Below are positions 9,250 through 17,931 of a stretch of 64,000 nucleotides of DNA, in pieces. Each line of letters begins with the position of its first letter. Position 1 is the first letter of the stretch. Location of the stretch: contig JAUIGE010000017.1 of assembly GCA_030430205.1 (NCBI GenBank), positions 86,316-150,315 of the forward strand, read 5' to 3'. Below the pieces are notes generated by a model. That model was not told the origin of the DNA. It saw only the letters and a program-made list of their open reading frames with translations, and ran no database searches. The position numbers and the translations under genes are program-made. This DNA is from Bacteroidia bacterium. Its GTDB lineage: Bacteria > Bacteroidota > Bacteroidia > J057.

Positions 9250-10161
9250 TCAAAGAGAAGCTATCTTCTTCACCGTCAGGGTGTTAGGTAAAAGCAGATT
9301 CAACGAATGTTCTTTTATATGAATGTCGATGAGGGACGGTGCGTCGAAAGGCTCACCGTCCATTTGTGCTTTTCCGGGTAAAGCTCTTTCGATACGGATG
9401 TTTTTTCCCTGGTAAAAATCAATGTGCTTGGATTTTGTCACATGGCCCCGAAATAATTTGCTGATAAGGTCGGGCGCTTTGATCAGGGGAAAAGGCTTAA
9501 TGACTACTATATCCAGCAAACCGTCTGTTATACTAGCCAGAGGTGCAGCTTTTGCCTCATAGCCATATTGAGTTCCGATGGCTACTTCTACTCCCAAAAC
9601 ATTTTCCAGGAGCAACTTTTCTCCATCAATTGTCAGCTGATAGGTTTCGGGTTTGTAGGACAGTATGCTCCTTGCGGAGCTTTTGAGATAGGGCCCCAGG
9701 CCCCTTTTTTTTGTATGTGCATAGGCGTGGGCCACCTCGGCTCCCAGTCCTACCCCTGCAATATTGAGAAATGCTTTCTCATTGAAGGAAGCGGTATCTA
9801 CCGCAATGGCTTTGGCATCTACGGTCTGGCGGACCGCCAGGGATGTTTTGATGGAGAAACCGATGTTTCTCGCATAGCCATTGCCCGAGCCTGTAGGGAT
9901 CACGCCAAAGTTCACATCCTTTTGGATAAGCTTTGCGCCTACGGCGTTGACGGTGCCGTCGCCTCCGGCGGCGTAGATGTTTTGCACACCTGCCTCGATG
10001 GCTTCATCGAGGATGTGATCTAATTGACTGAAGTCAATTTCTTTTACCCAAACCTGTCCGCGCTCTTCAGCATAGGTACTATTTACCCTTTCCAGTATTT
10101 CTGTAGCTCGTTTTTTTCTGCCTGAAAGGGGATTGGTAAGGAAAAGCGTATGCGGAATCAT
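9250..10161 (-). CDS. Diacylglycerol kinase-type lipid kinase (YegS/DgkB family)
   Basis: 303 residues, the usual length for this family. The DAGK catalytic signature is clear: TNPLSGRKK near the N-terminus, GGDGTVN at residues 66-72 and PTGSGNGYARN at 89-99. A C-terminal MDGEP follows the family pattern. These enzymes transfer phosphate from ATP to diacylglycerol or related lipids at the cytoplasmic face of the inner membrane. The exact lipid substrate cannot be told from sequence. It lies downstream of the OmpA gene on the same strand but behind a strong terminator, so it probably has its own promoter in the 66-base gap. Its stop codon abuts a heptamer repeat. Confidence 0.9.
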   Translation of the reverse strand: MIPHTLFLTNPLSGRKKRATEILERVNSTYAEERGQVWVKEIDFSQLDHILDEAIEAGVQNIYAAGGDGTVNAVGAKLIQKDVNFGVIPTGSGNGYARNIGFSIKTSLAVRQTVDAKAIAVDTASFNEKAFLNIAGVGLGAEVAHAYAHTKKRGLGPYLKSSARSILSYKPETYQLTIDGEKLLLENVLGVEVAIGTQYGYEAKAAPLASITDGLLDIVVIKPFPLIKAPDLISKLFRGHVTKSKHIDFYQGKNIRIERALPGKAQMDGEPFDAPSLIDIHIKEHSLNLLLPNTLTVKKIASL

Positions 10162-10170
10162 GGGGGCGAA

Positions 10171-10206
10171 AATAAAAACTGCCTGCTTCTTGAGAAAGCA
10201 GGCAGC
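10171..10206 (-). terminator. Rho-independent terminator of the OmpA gene
   Basis: On the minus strand a perfect 10-base stem CTGCCTGCTT/AAGCAGGCAG with a short loop is followed by a run of T (10171-10178). It lies 22 bases after the stop at 10228. Confidence 0.85.
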
Positions 10207-10227
10207 ATATAAAAATGTTTTCTTTTA

Positions 10228-12009
10228 TTATTTCACACACTGAAACTCTACGCGACGGTTGAGTTGGTGCAGGCGCTCGATCTCACGGTTACCGTGGCGA
10301 TCAGGCAATTCAGGAATGATGTTCTCTCTTTCACCTTTGAACTCAATGGTAAAGCGAGATTTGTCGATTCCGTAGGTATTCACAAGGAATTGAACGGCAT
10401 TATTCACGCGACGCTTAGACAACTCATCGTTGTAGCTATCACTATTGCGAACATCCGCGTGACCAACAGCTTTGACTTTCAGGTTTGGATTTGATCGCAT
10501 GATTTGGGCGATTTCCCACAGCTGAGGGTACTGGGTAGGCTTGATGTCATCTCCATTCAAATCATAATAAATGATAGGAAGGATACAACCGCCATTGGGA
10601 CCCATCTCTTCACGAACAATCTTGCGAACCTTCTCTTCATCAAAGTTATTGATGGTGATACCATTTCCGTCAACCTGTACACCCTGATCAGAGCCAAGCT
10701 CCTTGTCACGGTAGTCAGGAATACCGTCTTTGTCTTCGTCTATGGCACGGCCCTGCTCATCTACAAGCGCTCCGCGCTCAGTAAACATCTCCATATCGTC
10801 ACGGTCATTTACGCCATCACCATCGGTATCTCTGGTCTTACCTCTGTAATCTACAGGCATGCCTTCCGGGGTATCTGGCTCGATGTCGAAGAAGTTTTTC
10901 ACTCCATCGTTGTCGTCATCTTTTTCAAATTCTTTGACAAGCTTGCGAGCTTCCTGAGAAGAAGCAGCCATTTCATTCAGAGGATTCACTTTCCAGTGAC
11001 CACCTTCTCTGCTGTTTCCGAGGTGGAAGTGCAGGCCAATGGTGAGTTGGTTCATATTGTCCCAGTTAGGAGACAGGTCACCTTGCTCAGTCCAGCGAAG
11101 ACCGTCCAACATATCATCAAAAGAAACACCCAGGCGATACTCGCCTTCAATCTCCAGTCTGCGGCTAATAAAGTAGCTGATACCTGCAGCTCCTGTAAGG
11201 AGTACACGCATACGATAAAAATCGTCTCCTACTATAAAGCCCTGGCTTTTGGTATAGATCTCTGCTTCAGACTCGAAGTCCAATTCACTGGGGAAACTTC
11301 CGTATAGCGTTTGCAAATCGTTGAGTACACGGGTTTTTTCGTCTCTGAAATTACCGCGTGTAGGAGGGTTGGGTGGATCATAGGAGATACCAGAGAAGTC
11401 ATAATTTTCTCCATTGGAGTCGAGGACGTCTACTTTGGTATTGATACCTATCAAACCCAAACCAAAGGCAGCATAGAGATTCCATTTGGTGCTTTCCTTA
11501 TAGAAGTTGACGTTGTTGAGGTTAAATACCCCCTGCATCGTCACATCAAAAGTTTTGGTCTGATAGTTCATGAATACAGGATCTGTATACCCTTCCTGCC
11601 TCCATGGGTTGTTGTTGGTAGAGTCAAGGGGAGTAAAACTGCCGAAAGCATAACCGCCACGTGGACGGTAGTCCAGTCCGAAGTTACGGGTGTAATTGCC
11701 TTCCAGTCGGAGGGAGAACGCATGGCCAAAGGCTCTGCGTACGGAGAGGCCGATCGCTCCCGGAGGGGCAATAGGGAAATCAGAGACGTCACCGGTGATA
11801 AAGGCTAGGCCGCCTTTTATGCCAATAGACATGTCACTCTTAGGACGAGGAGGAAACAAGGATTCGCCATCCTTGTACTTTTGCAAAGCTTCTTTGTCTT
11901 TAGCTTTGTACCATTTTTCGTCTAGACGATCGTTTGTTTGGGCAAATAGGCTGGTGGATATAAACCCCGCCAGTAAAACCAATAACAGTAAGGGTTTGAA
12001 CTTTTTCAT
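10228..12009 (-). CDS. OmpA family protein with TSP3-type calcium repeats
   Basis: 593 residues with a signal peptide (MKKFKPLLLLVLLAGFISTSLFAQ). Residues ~55-340 look like an outer-membrane barrel. Residues ~365-465 carry acidic thrombospondin-3-like repeats (DDDNDGVKNFFD, DTDGDGVNDRDD, DEDKDGIPDYRD). The C-terminal ~110 residues are an OmpA-like peptidoglycan-binding domain with YYDLNGDDIKP and the family pattern GHAD...SYNDELSKRRVNNAVQFL. The protein should tie the outer membrane to peptidoglycan. A -7 box lies just upstream (12033-12040) and a strong terminator follows, so it is a single-gene unit. Confidence 0.93.
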   Translation of the reverse strand: MKKFKPLLLLVLLAGFISTSLFAQTNDRLDEKWYKAKDKEALQKYKDGESLFPPRPKSDMSIGIKGGLAFITGDVSDFPIAPPGAIGLSVRRAFGHAFSLRLEGNYTRNFGLDYRPRGGYAFGSFTPLDSTNNNPWRQEGYTDPVFMNYQTKTFDVTMQGVFNLNNVNFYKESTKWNLYAAFGLGLIGINTKVDVLDSNGENYDFSGISYDPPNPPTRGNFRDEKTRVLNDLQTLYGSFPSELDFESEAEIYTKSQGFIVGDDFYRMRVLLTGAAGISYFISRRLEIEGEYRLGVSFDDMLDGLRWTEQGDLSPNWDNMNQLTIGLHFHLGNSREGGHWKVNPLNEMAASSQEARKLVKEFEKDDDNDGVKNFFDIEPDTPEGMPVDYRGKTRDTDGDGVNDRDDMEMFTERGALVDEQGRAIDEDKDGIPDYRDKELGSDQGVQVDGNGITINNFDEEKVRKIVREEMGPNGGCILPIIYYDLNGDDIKPTQYPQLWEIAQIMRSNPNLKVKAVGHADVRNSDSYNDELSKRRVNNAVQFLVNTYGIDKSRFTIEFKGERENIIPELPDRHGNREIERLHQLNRRVEFQCVK

Positions 12010-12032
12010 ATACTTCCGATTAAACTGTTTCG

Positions 12033-12040
12033 CAAATGTA
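12033..12040 (-). promoter_or_regulatory. Putative -7 box of the OmpA gene
   Basis: On the minus strand the bases read TACATTTG, a full match to the Bacteroidota TAnnTTTG box, 24 bases before the ATG. No convincing -33 TTG is seen at the usual spacing. Confidence 0.55.
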
Positions 12041-12281
12041 AATTCAAGCTATTTTAGAATTGAGAACTGGTTGGAAAAAATAATTTTTTGTGACTGCTTC
12101 AATTATGTATGGAAAAAATGATGCCAAAAATATGAAATATTTACTCCCCCTAACATTTAGAGAAGTAAAAATATTTTGATTTGCTCCCGAATGTACAAAT
12201 CCGGGGGTAACACACACTAAAGTCGATGAGGGAATCTTGCAGAAATGCTCGTTCATGGAGGAGAGCTGCGCAAAAAAGAAG

Positions 12282-12352
12282 AGGCGACAAGCGGATTCGA
12301 ACCGCTGTACAAGGTTTTGCAGACCTTTGCCTAGCCACTCGGCCATGTCGCC
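12282..12352 (-). tRNA. tRNA-Cys (anticodon GCA)
   Basis: The minus strand folds into a complete cloverleaf of 71 bases. The acceptor arm is GGCGACA/TGTCGCC, the D arm contains GAGTGGCTAGGC, the anticodon loop is CTGCAAA (GCA), and the T arm contains GGTTCGAATCC. The discriminator base is U, as expected for tRNA-Cys. CCA is not encoded. A T-run follows at about 12271-12277. No other tRNA is seen nearby. Confidence 0.95.
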
Positions 12353-12438
12353 TTTTATTCTTGACGTGGCCGCAAAACTAAAGAGAAAGTTGATTAATTC
12401 AAATCTCTAAGAAGATATTTTAACCAGTTAATGGAGAT

Positions 12439-12795
12439 TCATTTTTGGGCAAAGGAAGCCTCCACGTAGGCACGTGTACATTTCTCCATCGCAAGGGGCT
12501 TTTCTTTACTGACTCTGACATCCACCTGGGCGGCCATGGGTTGGTTTTCGAGTATTTTCCAACCAATAAGCTCTACCAAAGTTTCGAGCAGGTTCACTGG
12601 TTTGCTCATGACTTCAAGTATCAGTTCATAGACCTTTGAGTAGTCTATGGTATGTGAAAGATCGTCCGATTTCCCCTCTATCCCACTTTTTGTCTCAATA
12701 TACACGTCTACTACAAAATGAGTGCCTTTTTTTCTTTCTTCAGGATAAACGCCGTGATAAGCGTAGATTTTGATGCCTTCTAATGCAATTTTCAT
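12439..12795 (-). CDS. folB: Dihydroneopterin aldolase
   Basis: 118 residues, the standard FolB length. The N-terminal signature LEGIKIYAYHGVYPEERKKG, the central TIDYSKVYELI and the end EKPLAMEKCTRAYV all fit the family. FolB converts dihydroneopterin to 6-hydroxymethyl-dihydropterin and glycolaldehyde in folate synthesis. It is the last gene of the minus-strand group folP-cdaA-folB, so two folate genes flank the c-di-AMP synthase; the gap to cdaA is 54 bases. Confidence 0.93.
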   Translation of the reverse strand: MKIALEGIKIYAYHGVYPEERKKGTHFVVDVYIETKSGIEGKSDDLSHTIDYSKVYELILEVMSKPVNLLETLVELIGWKILENQPMAAQVDVRVSKEKPLAMEKCTRAYVEASFAQK

Positions 12796-12849
12796 AGCTT
12801 TTGGGGATGATTTGACCGATTATTTAATTATAGGAAAATATTTTTACCC

Positions 12850-13653
12850 TCATTTATTTTCCTTCTCGCTGCGTATTGACCGCTGATAATGTAGCTGAAT
12901 AGCTTTGTCCAGTTTCTCATAATCCAGATCGCGGTTCAATTCTCCCAGAAAGGCGGTGGATATTTCCCGCCTTTCTTCAGACACGATGATCACCAAAGCA
13001 TCGCTTTGTTCGGATATACCCACCGCTGCGCGGTGTCGCATGCCGCACTCTGCAGGAATCTCCATAGACTTGCTGATCGGCAGTATGCAACGAACAGCGA
13101 CAATCTTGTTGTCGTGGATGATCATGGCTCCATCATGAAGCGGACTCTGCTTCTGGAAAATGGTATATATCAGGCGGGAAGAGACTTCCGCATTGAGCTT
13201 GTCGCCGGTTTCCTGCACCTCCAGCATGGGATTGCTGCCTGTCAGGACGATGAGGGCACCATTGCCTGTGGCGCGTATATCTTTGAGCGCAGCTTCTATC
13301 TCCAGGTAAATTTTTTCGGAAACGACTTTGGCGGTCACATGCCGCACTGTGCGGTCAAAGATGGTATTGCGACTGGCGTCAGTGATAAATTTGCGCAATT
13401 CCGGCGCAAAAATGATGATCAGTACGATCGCTCCCAGGCCCAGAAACTGGTCCAATATGGTTTTTAACAAAACCAAATCAAGCACTTCCACGATGCGCCA
13501 GATAATGAATATCCCAAAGATCACCCACAAAACCCGCAGTGCCAGGCTGCCACGCAGCATGCCATAGAGCCGGTAAAGCAAAAAGCTTACAAGTGCGACA
13601 TCTATGATGTCTACCAGGCGGATGGGGACGAAGCCTATTTCAAATAGTTTCAT
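12850..13653 (-). CDS. cdaA: Membrane diadenylate cyclase (c-di-AMP synthase)
   Basis: 267 residues from the ATG at 13653. Three N-terminal hydrophobic segments (about residues 10-85) are followed by the DisA-N/DAC domain with LHDGAMII (DGA at 174-176) and MRHRAAVG (RHR at 206-208), the two catalytic motifs. The enzyme makes cyclic di-AMP from two ATP at the inner membrane. A longer frame to 13728 exists, but its extra 25 residues are translation of the heptamer repeat, so the internal ATG is preferred. In Firmicutes cdaA sits with cdaR and glmM; here it sits between folP and folB, a context I believe is common in Bacteroidota. Confidence 0.92.
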   Translation of the reverse strand: MKLFEIGFVPIRLVDIIDVALVSFLLYRLYGMLRGSLALRVLWVIFGIFIIWRIVEVLDLVLLKTILDQFLGLGAIVLIIIFAPELRKFITDASRNTIFDRTVRHVTAKVVSEKIYLEIEAALKDIRATGNGALIVLTGSNPMLEVQETGDKLNAEVSSRLIYTIFQKQSPLHDGAMIIHDNKIVAVRCILPISKSMEIPAECGMRHRAAVGISEQSDALVIIVSEERREISTAFLGELNRDLDYEKLDKAIQLHYQRSIRSEKENK

Positions 13654-13656
13654 AAG

Positions 13657-13722
13657 AGGTTTTGGGTTTCGGGTTTTGAGTTTCGGGTTATAACTCGGAA
13701 CCCGAAACCCGAAACCCGGAAC
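13657..13722. repeat. Heptamer repeat with inverted arms between cdaA and folP
   Basis: GGTTTCGGG-type units are followed by CCCGAAA units in the opposite sense, giving a possible hairpin. The tract overlaps the last codons of folP (stop at 13688) and ends four bases from the cdaA start codon, so it also occupies the cdaA leader. Confidence 0.9.
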
Positions 13723-14575
13723 TTTCACGCATAAAGGTATATATTTTACACATATTCATTGCTTCTTTCACATCATGCACCCGGAGGATTTTTGCGCCTT
13801 TTTCCAATGCTTTGAGGTGGAGAGCAGTAGTATAGGGAAGCACATCATCAGGTGTGGTGCCGAGCAATTTGTAGAGCATGGATTTGCGGGAAATACCTGC
13901 CAAAAGCGGCAGTTGGAGTTGCTGGAAGTGCTCCAGGCGATGTAATAGCTGGTAGTTGTGTTGCCATTTTTTGCCAAAACCGAAGCCCGGATCTACGATC
14001 AGATCGACGATGCCATGGGCTCGTGCCTGCTCGATTTTATGGATAAAATAATCCCAAACTTCTTCCACCACATCCCCATAAGAGGCTTTGCTTTGCATAT
14101 TCTGAGGGTTTCCCTTCATGTGCATCATGATGTAAGGAGCGCCAAAACGCGCTACTGTGGGCATCATGGCCGGGTCAAGATCTCCGGCGGAGATGTCGTT
14201 GATGATGTGCACGCCTGCCTCCAGCATGCGCTGCGCCACCGCTGCGCGGAAGGTATCAATAGATATAATCGCTTCAGGGAAGCGACTCATGATGGCGACT
14301 GTGATCGCCTCTATGCGCGCCAACTCCTCCTCAGGACGGATGTCCTGAGCGCCGGGCCGGGAGGAATATCCTCCGATATCGAGGATACTGGCACCTTCGG
14401 CCAGCATTTTTTCTGCCTGGGCCAGCGCTTTGTCTGATTCATTGTACCTACCGCCATCCGAAAAACTGTCTGGCGTCAGATTCAGGATGCCCATCACGAC
14501 GGCCTGGCTCAGGTCAAGCAAGCGACCGCGGCAATTCAGGCTGTATGGCTGTTGCGTTTCCAATAGGTTGTTCAA
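13688..14575 (-). CDS. folP: Dihydropteroate synthase
   Basis: 295 residues. MGILNLTPDSFSDGG (residues 28-42), DIGGYSSRPGA (66-76), IVDPGFGFGKK and ISRKSM are the pterin- and pABA-binding signatures of DHPS. The enzyme joins 6-hydroxymethyl-dihydropterin diphosphate and pABA to give dihydropteroate. The normal C-terminus ends near CKIYTFMRE; the last ten or so residues (SGFRVSGSEL) and the stop codon come from the CCCGAAA repeat. It begins a minus-strand group with cdaA and folB and is divergent from the DUF1599 gene. Confidence 0.93.
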   Translation of the reverse strand: MNNLLETQQPYSLNCRGRLLDLSQAVVMGILNLTPDSFSDGGRYNESDKALAQAEKMLAEGASILDIGGYSSRPGAQDIRPEEELARIEAITVAIMSRFPEAIISIDTFRAAVAQRMLEAGVHIINDISAGDLDPAMMPTVARFGAPYIMMHMKGNPQNMQSKASYGDVVEEVWDYFIHKIEQARAHGIVDLIVDPGFGFGKKWQHNYQLLHRLEHFQQLQLPLLAGISRKSMLYKLLGTTPDDVLPYTTALHLKALEKGAKILRVHDVKEAMNMCKIYTFMRESSGFRVSGSEL

Positions 14576-14644
14576 CTATTTTTTTAGTTAATCTTTGTCC
14601 CCTGCGATTTTCCTCCTAAATTCGCTCAAAATTACAATATCCCC

Positions 14645-15187
14645 TTGAAAGACACGAATCAGCAATTTCAGCAAATAATCAGTCAGTGCAGGGAGGTTTT
14701 TCTTCGGAAAAATCAGGATTATGGCACTTCCTGGGCTATTTTCCGCCTTCCTTCCATCACAGATCAGATTTATATCAAGGCCCATCGTATACGCACCCTT
14801 GAAGAAAAGAAAGCCAACAAGGTGGGCGAAAGTGCTGAAGAAAGCTACCTGGCGATCATCAATTATTGTATCATTGCCTTGATTCAATTTGAAAGATTCA
14901 AGCTGAATCAGGAGCTTCCTGCCGATGAAGCCCAACTTGCGGACATGTATGACAAGAAAGTCCAATTGGCTTTTGATACGCTTCAGGCCAAAAACCATGA
15001 TTATGGAGAGGTTTGGCGCAGCATGCGGGTGAGTTCTATGACCGACCTGATTTTGGTAAAAATCGAGCGCATCAAGCAAATGGAAGACAATGCTGGCAAA
15101 AGTGCCAGCTCCGAAGATGTCGATGGTAACTATATTGACATCCTCAATTATGCCGTATTCTCACTGATATTACTCAATTTTGTATAA
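14645..15187 (+). CDS. DUF1599 domain protein with internal duplication
   Basis: 180 residues, starting at a TTG (MKDTNQQFQQII); no ATG lies upstream before a stop, and homologues as I recall them begin similarly. The protein contains two related units: NQDYGTSWAIFRLPSITDQI...AIINYCIIALIQ and NHDYGEVWRSMRVSSMTDLI...DILNYAVFSLIL. The DYG and NY positions are conserved in both. DUF1599 has been linked by others to nucleotide-related chemistry, but no function is certain. It is divergent from folP (69 bases) and 12 bases upstream of the BT_3928-like gene, so these two are probably an operon. Confidence 0.85.
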   Translation: MKDTNQQFQQIISQCREVFLRKNQDYGTSWAIFRLPSITDQIYIKAHRIRTLEEKKANKVGESAEESYLAIINYCIIALIQFERFKLNQELPADEAQLADMYDKKVQLAFDTLQAKNHDYGEVWRSMRVSSMTDLILVKIERIKQMEDNAGKSASSEDVDGNYIDILNYAVFSLILLNFV

Positions 15188-15199
15188 AGAAAAGCGATC

Positions 15200-16597
15200 A
15201 TGACTAGCTATCAAATTATTGGAATTTTAGGCCTGCTGCTGGGATTAGCAGCAACTGTGGTGATGTTCAGGGAACATTTTCGCCCACTCAGCCGGAAAAA
15301 TCTTATCCGTTACGGTATTTTCTTTTTGGGTTCTGTGATTGTGATGGGCGCAAGCCTGTTTCAGATAGTAGCTACCCTCTCCGAGTACGGTATGCCCGGC
15401 ATGAATGTGCTGGAAACCGAAGGCGGCTCAGGCCTTTTCGTGCCTACCATGGTCACCATAAGCTGGATTTTTCTGATGATCGCTTTCATGAAAAGGGCGA
15501 ATAAAGAACCCGAGATGAAAGTGAGCGGGATGGGCAGAGAGCGTCTGCCTTTTACCCATCTCCTGGTGTGGGGCATTCGCATTTATATAGCGGTGCTCTT
15601 TATTTTTTCCGGCTTTGTCAAAGCGAACGATTACATCGGATTCAGCTATAAGCTGGAAGAGTACTTCCAGGTTTTTGCGAATTATATGCCCGCATTGGAG
15701 GGATTCTGGCAGTTCTGGGAAAAGCTGTCTTTGCCCCTTGCATGGTTTATCAGCGTTTTTGAGATTGCTTTGGCGGTAGCGATCCTGGTTGGCTGGCGCA
15801 TGCGCATCACAGCGCTATTGACCCTGTTGATGATGATCTTCTTCACCATCCTGACAGGATTTTCCGCCATCACAGGCGAAGTCACCGACTGTGGATGCTT
15901 TGGAGATGCACTCAAACTGGAACCCTGGGAGTCCTTTACCAAGGACCTGATTTATATGGTCATGCTGATGCCTGTTTATTTGCTGCGCAAAGAGATTCAG
16001 GCTTTTCCTACGAAAAAGATAGCACTTGCCCTGACGGCTGCCGCCTTTATCATCTCTGGTGTTTACGCCTGGTATTGTCATGAAAACCTGCCTCAGGTGG
16101 ATTACAGAGCCTATAAAGTAGGCGTTGACCTCAATGTTTGTACCACACAGGAGGACGAAAAAGGCGAAATCAAGTGTAAAGATTGGTACCAAAATTACTA
16201 TTTCGACTTCCGCGCCAGCGAGCAGGCGGCTCAGGATACCAATTTTGTCATGCCTCCTGAAGTAGACCCACTCGTAGGCAAGGTAATGGCTGTTTTTATG
16301 GCAAAAATCGAAAAAGCCGATGCCGAAGCCATCAAAGAAAGTATAGCACTCGCAGGAGAATTGCAGCCTGCAGGTATTCAGGTTGTGGGCATGTCGTCTG
16401 CCTATCGGTCGCTTTTGGAGGAAAAAGACAATCAATTCAGGTTCAACTATCCGATTTCGCTTTGGGATGCAAAAATGCTCAAGACAGTTGTGCGCTCCAA
16501 TCCGGGCTATGTGCTGATGCAGGATGGGGTCATTTTGGGCAAATGGCATCATAATAACCAGCCTTCCAAGGCGGAGGTCGAGGGCTTACTTAAGTAA
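15200..16597 (+). CDS. BT_3928-like (DoxX/MauE-related) membrane protein
   Basis: 465 residues with about eight hydrophobic segments. An extra N-terminal membrane region of ~110 residues precedes a DoxX/MauE-like core with LFIFSGFVKANDYIGFSYKL, LAWFISVFEIALAVAILVG and DCGCFGDALKLEPWESFTKD. The CGC motif is typical of MauE-like proteins, which are associated with thiol/disulfide handling. The C-terminal ~180 residues are soluble, with no clear thioredoxin CxxC. It follows DUF1599 by 12 bases, a pairing I believe is widely conserved in Bacteroidota. Confidence 0.8.
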   Translation: MTSYQIIGILGLLLGLAATVVMFREHFRPLSRKNLIRYGIFFLGSVIVMGASLFQIVATLSEYGMPGMNVLETEGGSGLFVPTMVTISWIFLMIAFMKRANKEPEMKVSGMGRERLPFTHLLVWGIRIYIAVLFIFSGFVKANDYIGFSYKLEEYFQVFANYMPALEGFWQFWEKLSLPLAWFISVFEIALAVAILVGWRMRITALLTLLMMIFFTILTGFSAITGEVTDCGCFGDALKLEPWESFTKDLIYMVMLMPVYLLRKEIQAFPTKKIALALTAAAFIISGVYAWYCHENLPQVDYRAYKVGVDLNVCTTQEDEKGEIKCKDWYQNYYFDFRASEQAAQDTNFVMPPEVDPLVGKVMAVFMAKIEKADAEAIKESIALAGELQPAGIQVVGMSSAYRSLLEEKDNQFRFNYPISLWDAKMLKTVVRSNPGYVLMQDGVILGKWHHNNQPSKAEVEGLLK

Positions 16598-16598
16598 G

Positions 16599-16689
16599 AC
16601 AGTTGGCAGTATGCCGTTGGCAGTATTGAAACCCTTTGAAAATCAAAGTATAGTCTAAGCTGCCAACTGCATACTCCTCACTGCCTACT
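16599..16689. repeat. TTGGCAG-type heptamer repeat with inverted arms
   Basis: TTGGCAG TATGCCG TTGGCAG TATTGAA on the left is matched in the opposite sense by CTGCCAACTGCATACTCC on the right, so the 90 bases can form an imperfect hairpin. It fills the gap between the BT_3928-like gene and the glycosyltransferase. Confidence 0.75.
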
Positions 16690-16694
16690 AATAA

Positions 16695-17879
16695 ATGAGT
16701 CTGGAGAAAAAAATAACTCATCTTACGGTTTTAAATCCTGCGATCCACACGCGGATTTTTTACAAGCTGGCGCTCAGCCAGCGGGAGTTGGGCTATAGTG
16801 TCTCTATTATAGGACAGTCTGCGACAGTCGGTCGCTTTGAGCAGGAAGGTGTCCAGATTATTTCCACCGGAAAATTTAGCCGCCTGAGTTTCAAAAGAAT
16901 TTTTGCGGGTTTCCGCATTTTTCGGCTTGCTTCCAGGGAAAAAGCTGACGCTTTTTGTATACACACACCCGAGCTTCTCTGGGTGGGGCTGTTGCTAAAA
17001 GGCCTCACAGGAGCAAAGCTCCTGTACGATATGCACGAGGATTATCGTGCGACGATCCGCCACGGCGGGCAATATGCCCGCCTGATCCGCCGCCCGCTGG
17101 CGGCTGGCTTGCGTCTGTGGGAGCGCATCTGCATGCGCTGGATAGATGGACTCAGCTATGCTGAGATGAGCTATGAAAACGTCCTCCGCGCTGCGGAGGG
17201 GAAGTATGTGGTTTTGAGGAATACTTTTAGAGGTGAGAGCAGAGAGCAGAGAGTAGAGAGCAGAGAGCAGAGAGTAGAGAGCAGAGAGCAGAGAGTAGAG
17301 AGGCGAGAGGCGGGAGGCGAGATACTGCTTACTGCAAACTCCCACCTGCCAACTATGCTCTACACCGGTACTTTGGCGGCGGACTGGGGTATTTGGGAAA
17401 CGATCTCCTGGTGGGAGAAATTCAACCAGATCAGGCCCTTGGAGTTGAAAATGGCGGGTTTTTCTTTTGACAAAGCATTCATTCAGGAGATTCGAACGCG
17501 CATTGCTGCGACTCCTTTTTCGGACCGCTTCGAACTGATCGGCGGAACGGAATATGTGCCTCATGAGCAGATTGTTGATCTGATTCGAAACTGTACCTTT
17601 GGCACCGCCTTTTACCAGCTCAAGCCACACATCATCGGCAAAATCCCGACAAAGTTTTATGAATACATGGCTTTTGATAAGCCTTTGTTATTTACACCTG
17701 AAGCCTGTTGGGAGGCTTTTGATCAAAAATATCAACTTGGGATTTCCCTTTCCGGAAATGAAAATCCTGCTGAAATCCTTCAGCGGCTGGACGCATGGCA
17801 GGCGGTGCATCAGCCTGCTGATTATAGTTGGGAAAATGATAAATGGATGATGGCGGATTGGTTGGAAGATGTGCTATAA
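16695..17879 (+). CDS. Glycosyltransferase (GT4-like) carrying an in-frame repeat insert
   Basis: 394 residues with no signal peptide. The N-terminal half is a Rossmann-like GT-B domain (HLTVLNPAIHTRIFYKLA; LLYDMHEDY) and the C-terminal half has LIGGTEYVPHEQIVDLI and KFYEYMAFDKPLLFT, in the usual place for the donor-nucleotide domain. It probably transfers a sugar in cell-surface glycan synthesis; donor and acceptor are unknown. Residues ~180-219 are a low-complexity insert with three copies of ESREQRV followed by ERREAGG, encoded by heptamer repeats at 17235-17355. The insert lies between the two domains, in the linker, where it may be tolerated. The ATG at 16695 comes directly after a repeat element. 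Confidence 0.82.
   Translation: MSLEKKITHLTVLNPAIHTRIFYKLALSQRELGYSVSIIGQSATVGRFEQEGVQIISTGKFSRLSFKRIFAGFRIFRLASREKADAFCIHTPELLWVGLLLKGLTGAKLLYDMHEDYRATIRHGGQYARLIRRPLAAGLRLWERICMRWIDGLSYAEMSYENVLRAAEGKYVVLRNTFRGESREQRVESREQRVESREQRVERREAGGEILLTANSHLPTMLYTGTLAADWGIWETISWWEKFNQIRPLELKMAGFSFDKAFIQEIRTRIAATPFSDRFELIGGTEYVPHEQIVDLIRNCTFGTAFYQLKPHIIGKIPTKFYEYMAFDKPLLFTPEACWEAFDQKYQLGISLSGNENPAEILQRLDAWQAVHQPADYSWENDKWMMADWLEDVL
17235..17355 (+). repeat. In-frame 21-bp (3 x 7) tandem repeat inside glycosyltransferase
   Basis: Three perfect copies of a 21-base unit (GAGAGCA GAGAGCA GAGAGTA) span 17235-17297. They are followed by GAGAGGC-type units and then by a stretch (CTGCTTACTGCAAACTCC...CTGCC) related to the GGCAG heptamer class in opposite sense. 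The translation stays open through all of it. Confidence 0.93.
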
Positions 17880-17931
17880 TAATTTACCTTGCATTAGCCA
17901 AATACAAATTCCGAATTTTCAAATCACTTCT

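Noticed and set aside
10504..11307. 267-residue open frame on the plus strand
   Set aside because: Antisense to the OmpA/TSP3 gene; no recognisable domain.
13654..13728. 25-residue N-terminal extension of CdaA
   Set aside because: It is encoded by the heptamer repeat; the ATG at 13653 starts the usual CdaA N-terminus.
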